Positions 44,771-51,710 of a DNA stretch of 64,000 nucleotides are shown in pieces. The notes under the pieces were generated by a model, which saw only the letters and a list, made by a program, of their open reading frames with translations, did not search any database and was not told where the DNA came from. Position 1 is the first letter of the stretch. Every line of letters starts with the position of its first letter. The DNA is taken from NCBI GenBank assembly GCA_029213265.1, contig JARGNG010000017.1:25979-89978 (forward strand). The letters run 5' to 3'. The stretch is from Verrucomicrobiales bacterium (GTDB lineage Bacteria > Verrucomicrobiota > Verrucomicrobiia > Verrucomicrobiales > DEV007). Made by a program: the position numbers and the translations under genes.

Positions 44771-46300
44771 ATGAAATTTGCAATGCTCCGGTTCCTCTTC
44801 GTTCTGGCCGCCATCCCCTTCACCTCGGTGGCTGCTCCCAATATTCTCCTCATCACGGTGGATGACATGAGCGCTGACTCGATCGGTGCCTTTGGGGCGA
44901 AGCTCGAGGGAACGTCTCCTCATGTGGACGCGCTGGCGGCGGAAGGGCTGTCCTTTACCCTCGCTCATGTGCAGGTTGGAAACTGCTACCCTTCGCGCAA
45001 CGTGATGTGGTCCGGACTCTATTCGCACAACAACGGAGCCGAGGGGTTCTATGAGGTGAAGCCCATCGACTACCCCATTCTCAGCGACGTGATGCAGAAA
45101 GCAGGCTACTGGGTCGGGATTCGCGGGAAAGTGAGCCACTCCACCCCTTACCAACCTTATGGATGGGACGAAGACCTGACGATTCGGGACGACGGATCGA
45201 AAGAGGACATGAAAGAACCGCAGTCGTATTTCCGATCGACCAAACGCGGGATCGAAAAAGCCTCTGCAGTAGGAAAGCCTTTCTGCATCAACCTGAATAT
45301 TTCAGATCCCCACAAGCCTTTCTGGAAGCCGAATGACAAGAATCCCTCGTCCCGGATTTACAGCGCGGAAGAAGTTCCGGTTCCGGGCTTCCTGCCGGAT
45401 GACCCGGCGATCCGTGAGGAACTGGCGCTCTACTACACCTCTGTCCGGCGGGCCGATGACTGTGTTGGAGCGATCCTGAAAGCTCTCGAGGAGTCCGGAA
45501 AGGAAGACGAGACCTTTGTCATGTTCCTCTCCGATCATGGAATGCCCCTGCCTTTTGCGAAAACCCAATTGTATCACCACAGCACTCATACCCCGTTGAT
45601 CGTGCGTTGGCCCGGGGTGACGAAGGCCGGCACACGGGACAAAAAGCACATGGTCTCCGCGGTCGATTTTCTTCCCACGCTTTGCGATGTCGCCGGTGCT
45701 TCGCAACCCGAAAAGCTCGACGGTTTCTCTTTCGCACCGCTGTTCAGCGGAGAAGAACAGGAGAATCGAACGGCGGTCTTCAAACTCTACAATGAGAATT
45801 CCGGTGGAAACCGGCATCCCATTCGTGGAATCCAGACAAAGAACTACCTGTATCTCTTCAATCCCTGGTCCGACGGGGAAAACCAGTTCCGCACGGCGAC
45901 CCAGGGGACCGTGAGCTACAAGCGGATTCAGGCTCTCGCGAAAACCGATCCGGCGATCGCCGCTCGACTCGATCTCTTTGATCATCGGGTGGTCGAGGAG
46001 TTCTACGATGTCGCCAAAGACCCGGACTGCCTCGTGAACCTGATCGACTCGCCGGAACATGCCGGGGCATTGCAGCGACACTGCCGAATCATGGAGACGT
46101 TTATGCGGGACAGCAATGATCACGCTCTCGAAGTATTTCTGAATCGCGACGATCCCGTCGCCCGGAAGGCCTACATGGACAAGGTTTCCGCAGAGGCCGC
46201 CGAGCGCCGGGCTTTGCGACGCAACGGAAAACGAAAAGTGAAAGAGGCTCCCGGAAAGAACAAGGGTGGCCAAAAGAAGGCCGGGAAAGCGGCCGTCTAG
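44771..46300 (+). CDS. Secreted S1-family sulfatase with basic C-terminal tail
   Basis: The 509-residue sulfatase has a signal peptide (cleavage near SVAA, residue 21), metal-binding DD in LLITVDDMS and the formylglycine motif CYPSR with Cys72. FLSDHGMPLPFAKTQLYHHSTHTPLIVRWPG matches the heparan N-sulfatase-like part of the family. The enzyme should remove sulfate from a glycan in the periplasm or outside. The last 30 residues are Lys/Arg-rich (KRKVKEAPGKNKGGQKK), an unusual extension that could bind an anionic polymer. The divergent spacer upstream (44640-44770) is very A+T-rich and shared with the RlpA-like gene. Confidence 0.92.
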   Translation: MKFAMLRFLFVLAAIPFTSVAAPNILLITVDDMSADSIGAFGAKLEGTSPHVDALAAEGLSFTLAHVQVGNCYPSRNVMWSGLYSHNNGAEGFYEVKPIDYPILSDVMQKAGYWVGIRGKVSHSTPYQPYGWDEDLTIRDDGSKEDMKEPQSYFRSTKRGIEKASAVGKPFCINLNISDPHKPFWKPNDKNPSSRIYSAEEVPVPGFLPDDPAIREELALYYTSVRRADDCVGAILKALEESGKEDETFVMFLSDHGMPLPFAKTQLYHHSTHTPLIVRWPGVTKAGTRDKKHMVSAVDFLPTLCDVAGASQPEKLDGFSFAPLFSGEEQENRTAVFKLYNENSGGNRHPIRGIQTKNYLYLFNPWSDGENQFRTATQGTVSYKRIQALAKTDPAIAARLDLFDHRVVEEFYDVAKDPDCLVNLIDSPEHAGALQRHCRIMETFMRDSNDHALEVFLNRDDPVARKAYMDKVSAEAAERRALRRNGKRKVKEAPGKNKGGQKKAGKAAV

Positions 46301-46394
46301 AGCACTTCAGTTTTTCGGAACGCCGGGAGTGGGCGTTCTCAAATCCTTCCAGTAAGGCTCTTGGCATTCTACGCAGAATCTGCTTCATTCCGAT

Positions 46395-47951
46395 ATGCTT
46401 TTTCGCCCCTGGATTGTTGCCCTCGTTTTACTTTCGCTCACCGCTCCCGCATTTTCTCAGGACGAAGAGGAAAAGGAGGAAATCTCACCCGAGGAACTCG
46501 CCAAACGGGAGGAGTTGAAAAAACTCCCGAACCTCGTCCTCATCATTGCGGATGATTTGGCCTGGGATGATTCCTCGCCCTACGGCCACGATTCCATCCT
46601 CACGCCCAATCTGCAGCGCCTCGCGGATAGAGGAATGCGGTTCAACAATGCGTTCGTCACGATTTCCTCCTGCAGCCCAAGCCGGGCCAGCATCGTCACT
46701 GGCCGTTATCCGCACCAGACCAATGCCGAAGAACTCCATTGGCCTGTTCCGAAAAATCAGACCACCTTCGTCGAAAAGCTGAAGGAAAAGGGATACTGGA
46801 CCGCCGCCGCCGGAAAATGGCACCTCGGCGACGAAGTCCGTGACCGCTTCGATGAGATCCGCGAGGTTGACACTTCCGGCTTTCAACTTCCCTCGGGCGA
46901 AGCAGCCAAAGCCGGAAAATTCGTTGAGACGCTTGAGGGCGAAGCCCAGAGCGGATGCGCGGACTGGATTCCCCTGATGAAAGACCGTCCCGAAGACAAA
47001 CCGTTCTTTCTCTGGCTTGCCGCTCTCGATCCACATCGCCCCTACCATTCCGGCATCATTCCGGAGGGAGCCCGCCCCGAGGAAATCAAGCTCCCCCCCT
47101 ATCATCCCGACACTCCCGCGGTTCGTGCCGACTACCAGATTTACTACGATGAAATCACCCGACTTGATCGATACGTGGGGCTTGTCATGGATGAACTGGA
47201 AGCGCAGGGGGTCGCGGAGAACACCCTCATTCTTTTCATCAGTGACAATGGTCGTCCTTTTCCCAGGGATAAAACGACCCTGTATGACAGCGGAATCAAG
47301 ACGCCCTGGATCGTTCAGTGGCCCGCCAAAGTAAAGCCCGGCTCGATCTGCGACCGGCTCGTCAGCACCGTCGACATCGCGAAAACCTTTCTCAAACTGG
47401 GTGGAGTCGAAAATCCCGGCCAGACCTTCGAAGGGGTCGATGTTTCCTCCCTGTTCACCGATCCCGCCAAACCGGTCCGCGACTACATTCACGCTGAGAA
47501 AAACTGGCATGACTTTGAGGACCATGTCCGCGCGGTCCGAAACGAGCGTTACAAATACATTCGCAACTACTATCCAGACCTTCCCCAAACGCCCTCGGCA
47601 GACGGACTGCGGAGCCCGACTTTCGTAGAGCTGCAGCGACTTCATGCCAAGGGCGAATTGACAGAAGCACAGATGGCCTGCTTCATCGCCCCGCGTGCGG
47701 AAGAGGAACTCTACGACACGAAGCTCGACCCATTTGAATTGAACAACCTGATCAACGACGATCGCTACGCGCCGCTGATGACAGCGATGCGTGCCGCTCT
47801 CCAGGATTGGGAGGAAAAGACAAAAGACTCTGCCCCCGAACTCCGCACCGCCGACGAATTTGACCGCGTCACCGGTCTCCCCACCGACGCCCGCGTCCGA
47901 CCAAGACTTTCCAAAGCCGAAATGGTGGAGAAGGGATTGGTGGCACCGTAA
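46395..47951 (+). CDS. Secreted S1-family sulfatase (heparan N-sulfatase-like)
   Basis: The 518-residue product has a signal peptide (MLFRPWIVALVLLSLTAPAFS), an acidic segment, LVLIIADDLAWDD for metal binding, and CSPSR with Cys93 as the formylglycine precursor. TGRYPHQTNAEELHWPVP, AAAGKWHLGD and FISDNGRPFPRDKTTLYDSGIKTPWIVQWP resemble SGSH-type sulfamidases, so a sulfamate or sulfate ester on a glycan is the likely substrate. It follows the previous sulfatase gene by about 95 bases and precedes the DUF6807 gene by 14 bases, forming a probable sulfated-glycan operon. Confidence 0.92.
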   Translation: MLFRPWIVALVLLSLTAPAFSQDEEEKEEISPEELAKREELKKLPNLVLIIADDLAWDDSSPYGHDSILTPNLQRLADRGMRFNNAFVTISSCSPSRASIVTGRYPHQTNAEELHWPVPKNQTTFVEKLKEKGYWTAAAGKWHLGDEVRDRFDEIREVDTSGFQLPSGEAAKAGKFVETLEGEAQSGCADWIPLMKDRPEDKPFFLWLAALDPHRPYHSGIIPEGARPEEIKLPPYHPDTPAVRADYQIYYDEITRLDRYVGLVMDELEAQGVAENTLILFISDNGRPFPRDKTTLYDSGIKTPWIVQWPAKVKPGSICDRLVSTVDIAKTFLKLGGVENPGQTFEGVDVSSLFTDPAKPVRDYIHAEKNWHDFEDHVRAVRNERYKYIRNYYPDLPQTPSADGLRSPTFVELQRLHAKGELTEAQMACFIAPRAEEELYDTKLDPFELNNLINDDRYAPLMTAMRAALQDWEEKTKDSAPELRTADEFDRVTGLPTDARVRPRLSKAEMVEKGLVAP

Positions 47952-47965
47952 GCAACGCTCCGAAT

Positions 47966-48925
47966 ATGAAACCATTAGTCCTCACCTCTCTCCTCCTTGC
48001 CTTGCCTTTCCTCTCCCAAGCGGAGTTCGCCTGGACGAACACGGAAGGAAAGCATCTTGAACTCTCCCACGACGACACCCCCGTCGCCCGCTACGTCTAC
48101 GAAGCGATCGACGAATCGACGCCGGAGCGCCGCGAGGAAACCTACAAGCCGTTTTGCCACGTCTACCGCCCCGGTAGCAGCGACGCATTTCTCACCAAAG
48201 GACCCGGCGGTAAATTCACTCACCATCGGGGTATCTACTACGGATTTTCGAAAGTGAGCTACACAGACGAGGACGGCAAGACTCATACGAACATCGACAC
48301 CTGGCATTGCCGGAAAGCTCACCAGATCCATCGCCGTTTCCTCAAACAGGAAGCCACTGTGGATTCGGCTTCGTTTACCTCGCTGATCGACTGGCTCGAC
48401 AACGAGGGCAATGTCTTTGCCAAAGAGAAGCGCACGATGACTTTTTCTTTCCAGGGCAAAGATATCGTGGTCGACTTCGACTCGACCCTGAAGTCGGAAG
48501 TTCCCGAGATCCGACTCGATGGAGATCCCCAGCACGCCGGCTTTCAGTTTCGTGCCCACAACGACGTGAACGACAAGACCAAAGGGAAAACCTACTACAT
48601 TCGACCTGAGACAGGTGCGGCAAAGCCCGGGGAAACGATCAACTGGTCCGCCAAGGCGGATTCGGACGCGACCCGCGACCTTCCGTGGAAAGCGATGTGC
48701 GTTGAGTTGGACGACAAGGTCTACACCGTGGCCTATCTCGACTCGCCCAAAAACCCGAAACCGGCCCGTTTCAGTGAGCGCGACTACGGCCGCTTTGGCA
48801 GCTATTTTATGAAGACGGTTACGAAGCAGGCACCGCTTACAATCGACTACCGGCTCGTCATTCGACCGGGAACGATGACTCCGGAAGAAGTCGCCGCCCT
48901 GAGCCAAGGCTTCACGACAAACTGA
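47966..48925 (+). CDS. Secreted DUF6807 (PmoA-like annotated) protein
   Basis: The 319-residue protein has a signal peptide (MKPLVLTSLLLALPFLSQA) and the family pattern PVARYVYEA, PFCHVYRPGSSDAFLTKGPGGKFTHHRGIYYGF and RPGTMTPEEV at the end. The family is widespread in Planctomycetes and Verrucomicrobiota and is often labelled methane oxygenase PmoA. That label is misleading here: it is a soluble beta-rich protein with no relation to particulate methane monooxygenase. Conserved His in GGKFTHHRG suggest metal binding. It sits 14 bases after a sulfatase gene and seven bases before a DUF58 gene. A role in glycan degradation is inferred from context only. Confidence 0.85.
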   Translation: MKPLVLTSLLLALPFLSQAEFAWTNTEGKHLELSHDDTPVARYVYEAIDESTPERREETYKPFCHVYRPGSSDAFLTKGPGGKFTHHRGIYYGFSKVSYTDEDGKTHTNIDTWHCRKAHQIHRRFLKQEATVDSASFTSLIDWLDNEGNVFAKEKRTMTFSFQGKDIVVDFDSTLKSEVPEIRLDGDPQHAGFQFRAHNDVNDKTKGKTYYIRPETGAAKPGETINWSAKADSDATRDLPWKAMCVELDDKVYTVAYLDSPKNPKPARFSERDYGRFGSYFMKTVTKQAPLTIDYRLVIRPGTMTPEEVAALSQGFTTN

Positions 48926-48931
48926 TCCTGA

Positions 48932-49864
48932 ATGTCCCGCTCCCCCTCCAGCTCCGAACCCAGCCCCCGGCATTCCAGTTCGGAAATCATCGAAATTCTG
49001 CGGAAGGTTCGGAAAATCGAGCTGCGAACGCGCGGGCTCGTCCGGGAAAGCTTCGGTGGCGAATACCACAGTTGTTTCAAGGGCGAAGGAATCGACTTCG
49101 AAGATTTCCGGGAGTACCAGCCCGGAGATGAGGTTCGCTCGATCGATTGGAATGTAACCGCCCGGATGGGGCACCCCTTCGTAAAAAAATTCACGGAGGA
49201 ACGGGAGATGACCGTTTTCGTCTGTGTCGATATCAGTGCCTCGGGCAACTACGGCAGTCACGGTCCGAGCAAGCGTGAGCTCATGGCGGAAGTGGCTGCG
49301 CTACTCACTTTCAGCGCGCTGCAAAATAAGGACAAGGTCGGCCTGATCCTCTTTACCGACGAAGTGGAACTCTATCTGCCACCGAAGAAGGGAACCGGTC
49401 ACGCGCTCCGGTTGATCCGCGAGATATTGCTCTTCGAGCCGGAAGGACATCGAACCTCGCTCTCTGGACCCATTCATATTTTGAAGAACGCTGTCCGGAA
49501 ACGCTCGCTCGTCTTCATGCTCTCCGACTTTCTTTTTGAAGAGGATCTCGAGACCGACCTTCGCATCGTGAATCGGAAACACGACCTCGTCTCGATTCAA
49601 GTCAGCGATCCCGCAGAGTTGGCGCTCCCTCCGGTAGGGTATGTTCGCCTTGAGGATCCGGAAACCGGCGAACAGGTCGAGGTGAATACGTCCAATCCCC
49701 GGGTTCGCAAAGCCTACGAGGCGCAGGCAAAGGAATGGCAGGATTCAATCGACCGGCAGTTCAAACGGCTGTCGATCGACAAGATCTCCCTGCGGACCGA
49801 TGAGGAATATCTCCCTGCCTTGCACAGCTTTTTCAAGCGCAGGGACCGGTCGGAAATCGCTTAG
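48932..49864 (+). CDS. DUF58 / von Willebrand A-like protein
   Basis: The 310-residue protein carries the DUF58 signature (GEGIDFEDFREYQPGDEVRSIDWNVTARMGHPFVKKFTEEREMTVFVCVDISAS), in which the DISAS stretch resembles a MIDAS metal site. No signal peptide is present. DUF58 proteins usually sit with a MoxR AAA ATPase and Bat-type proteins; here the DUF4381-like gene follows but no moxR precedes it. It may be co-transcribed with the upstream DUF6807 gene (six-base gap). Confidence 0.9.
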   Translation: MSRSPSSSEPSPRHSSSEIIEILRKVRKIELRTRGLVRESFGGEYHSCFKGEGIDFEDFREYQPGDEVRSIDWNVTARMGHPFVKKFTEEREMTVFVCVDISASGNYGSHGPSKRELMAEVAALLTFSALQNKDKVGLILFTDEVELYLPPKKGTGHALRLIREILLFEPEGHRTSLSGPIHILKNAVRKRSLVFMLSDFLFEEDLETDLRIVNRKHDLVSIQVSDPAELALPPVGYVRLEDPETGEQVEVNTSNPRVRKAYEAQAKEWQDSIDRQFKRLSIDKISLRTDEEYLPALHSFFKRRDRSEIA

Positions 49865-49948
49865 ACCCTTTTCTCGCAACGGCATTTGCGGTAGACATTG
49901 GGGAACGGCTCCTTACCTTTTCACTTTGGCTGCTTCGTCGCTCACTTG

Positions 49949-50497
49949 ATGGTATACCCTTCCTTCCCCCACATTCTCACTCAGGTGCCGCCCCTCGGGG
50001 ACGACATCTTTGATATCGTCGTGCTGGAGCCCACGGAATCCCTCACCGGCTTCGTGTTCTGGCTGATTGTCCTGCTGATCCTGCTCGTGGTCGCAGGGAT
50101 TGCCGCCTGGCTGATTTACCGGAAAAATCGGAACCGTGAGCCGGCGAATGCTGCCGAGATTCGGGTCACGCAGAAGTTCCGCCGCCTCCGTGTCGACCGC
50201 GAACATCTCGAGCCGAATCAATTTACCCAGCGGCTTTCCGACGCCCTGAAGGATTATCTTGCCGAAAAGTTCAAGGACCCGGTCCGCTTCGAAACAACCC
50301 AGGAGTTTTTGCAGCGGGTTTCGAAAGACCGCTCTGCTCTGCCACCAGCAGCTCGCGAAAGCCTCGCATCCTTCCTCGTTTCCTCGGATGAAGTGAAATT
50401 CGCGAACCTGAGCGATGCCGAAGAGCGGGCGGAGCCCCTGCTGGATCAGGCGGCCGTGATTGTAAAGCAGTGTCAGAAAACTGCGTCCAGAGACTGA
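49949..50497 (+). CDS. DUF4381-like single-pass membrane protein
   Basis: The roughly 182-residue product has a short N-terminal periplasmic part (QVPPLGDDIFDIV), one membrane segment (VFWLIVLLILLVVAGIAAWLIY) and a cytoplasmic helical domain (DALKDYLAEKFKDPVRFETTQEFLQRV). This matches the DUF4381-like proteins found beside DUF58 in MoxR/Bat operons. I use ATG 49949; a TTG at 49898 would add 17 residues. Function in the family is unknown; chaperoning of envelope complexes is a common hypothesis. Confidence 0.75.
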   Translation: MVYPSFPHILTQVPPLGDDIFDIVVLEPTESLTGFVFWLIVLLILLVVAGIAAWLIYRKNRNREPANAAEIRVTQKFRRLRVDREHLEPNQFTQRLSDALKDYLAEKFKDPVRFETTQEFLQRVSKDRSALPPAARESLASFLVSSDEVKFANLSDAEERAEPLLDQAAVIVKQCQKTASRD

Positions 50498-50513
50498 GAC
50501 GCGCTTCCCGGGT

Positions 50514-50699
50514 CTATTGACCTTCCGATGTGCCCTTCCCTTCCGTGGCGATGAAGTCCTGAAACGGGTCTGCCGATTTCTGCGGTCGCTTCAGAGGCGG
50601 GCCTTCATGAACGTTCCCCGCCGCTTCCTGAATCAGTTGATCCAGCGCTCCCGTTCCCTCAGAGATGGCTTGTGTTTCCCGAACTGAGAAAACCGGCAT
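50514..50699 (-). CDS. Small ORF continuing the frame of the upstream lipoprotein-like ORF
   Basis: These 61 codons are in the same frame as the ORF ending at 50709, separated by one TGA and three codons. The product is polar (Glu, Gln, Lys, Pro) with no signal of its own. It may be the distal part of a gene interrupted by the TGA rather than a separate gene. I see no recognisable domain. Confidence 0.3.
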   Translation of the reverse strand: MPVFSVRETQAISEGTGALDQLIQEAAGNVHEGPPLKRPQKSADPFQDFIATEGKGTSEGQ

Positions 50700-50708
50700 C
50701 TCAATCCG

Positions 50709-50948
50709 TCAATCCTTTAGTTCAACTTGCGCGGAAGGCGGACTCGATGAATGAACTCCACCGTGGAGAGTGTCAGGACGATGGGAATCTTCTACGGATC
50801 CGTTTTCACCAATGGGAATGGCAGGAGAATGCGTTTCGGCTTTTCCCTCTGATTCCCCGACAAGGATCGTGGCGGCAGAATCCCCCTGTTCGCAGGAGAA
50901 ACAGGCAAAGGCGGCGATCGCCATAGCGGATGGAAACGCAAACTTCAT
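50709..50948 (-). CDS. Small putative lipoprotein
   Basis: The 79-residue product begins MKFAFPSAMAIAAFACFSCEQG, a convincing secretion signal with a lipobox-like Cys, then a Ser/Gly/His-rich tail without recognised domain. No Shine-Dalgarno sequence is visible. The frame continues past the TGA into the ORF at 50514-50699. The region 50498-51100 otherwise holds no convincing gene. Confidence 0.4.
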   Translation of the reverse strand: MKFAFPSAMAIAAFACFSCEQGDSAATILVGESEGKAETHSPAIPIGENGSVEDSHRPDTLHGGVHSSSPPSAQVELKD

Positions 50949-51100
50949 TTCAGTTAAAGACCGTATGGTAGTTCACTCCGGCACGGAAGGTCGATCAGAA
51001 TGATTTCGAAAATCCCCGTGCGCGCCCCTCCCGTTACGATTCGAGCCACCTCTTTTCGCCACTTGCGACTTCTCCAGAATTCGCTTCTTTACCTTCGATC

Positions 51101-51544
51101 ATGAAAGCACCTTCTTATCTCGTTTTTCTTCTCCCGGCCCTGCTCCTTTGCAGTTGCGGAAACTTTGAAAAGAAGTGGGAAGCGTCCGTCGCGGAATACC
51201 GGGCCGGCCAGGTTTCCTCGCCCGAAGGCCCCTGGATTGGAACTTGGACGACCACCACGAACGGTCACACCGGCGATCTTCGCGCGATCGTATCCGAGTC
51301 CAAAAAGAAGCCGGGGGAACTGGATTTTCATTATCATGCGACCTGGGGAAAGTTCTTTTCCGGAGGGTATGAGGTCGGCTTTCCAGCGAAGAAGAGTGGA
51401 TCACGGACGCTGGTCGACGGAGAAAAGAGCCTCGGCGCGTTTGGCACCTTTGGTCACAAAGCGACGATTACGCGCTCCTCCTTCGACGCGACCTATTCCA
51501 GCAAGAAAGGCGATCTCGGAACCTTCGAGATGGATCGTCCGTAG
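51101..51544 (+). CDS. Small lipoprotein of unknown function
   Basis: The 147-residue product has a lipoprotein signal (MKAPSYLVFLLPALLLCSCG) with the modified Cys in LCSCG. The mature part is beta-predicted, with GPWIGTWTTTTNGHTGDLRAIV near the start and a repeated Gly/Ser/Lys pattern later, reminiscent of small lipocalin-like or barrel lipoproteins. No family is certain. The TAG stop (51542-51544) is contributed by the GTAG head of a family A palindrome, so the element may have truncated the original C-terminus. Confidence 0.75.
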   Translation: MKAPSYLVFLLPALLLCSCGNFEKKWEASVAEYRAGQVSSPEGPWIGTWTTTTNGHTGDLRAIVSESKKKPGELDFHYHATWGKFFSGGYEVGFPAKKSGSRTLVDGEKSLGAFGTFGHKATITRSSFDATYSSKKGDLGTFEMDRP

Positions 51545-51600
51545 CTGCGCTCGCAAGAGCGTGGCCTAGGCAACGACCACCGTCTTGCGACGGCGGCTAC
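51541..51600. repeat. Inverted pair of family A GTAG palindromes, unit 1
   Basis: A plus-oriented element (51541-51564, stem CGCTC-GCAA-GAGCG) and a minus-oriented one (51577-51600, stem core CCGTC/GACGG) face each other across 12 bases. The 60-bp unit is duplicated at 51624-51683 with one mismatch. Confidence 0.7.
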
Positions 51601-51623
51601 CTCGTAGCGACCTGAACTTGCGG

Positions 51624-51683
51624 GTAGCTGCGGTCGCAAGAGCGTGGCCTAGGCAACGACCACCGTCTTGCGACGGCGGCTAC
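51624..51683. repeat. Inverted pair of family A GTAG palindromes, unit 2
   Basis: The second copy of the 60-bp mosaic unit, offset by 83 bases from the first. The one difference puts G in place of C in the left stem of the plus-oriented element, breaking one pair. Confidence 0.7.
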
Positions 51684-51710
51684 TTGGCCGTAGAATCGCT
51701 TTCTTCTCTG

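Noticed and set aside
46485..47975. 496-codon minus-strand frame opposite the third sulfatase
   Set aside because: Shadow of a clear sulfatase frame.
47975..49261. 428-codon minus-strand frame over the DUF6807 and DUF58 genes
   Set aside because: It spans two good plus-strand genes and has no domain.
51585..51710. Upstream extension of the hrpB frame
   Set aside because: It translates only the palindromic repeats; the real start at 51711 opens into family sequence.
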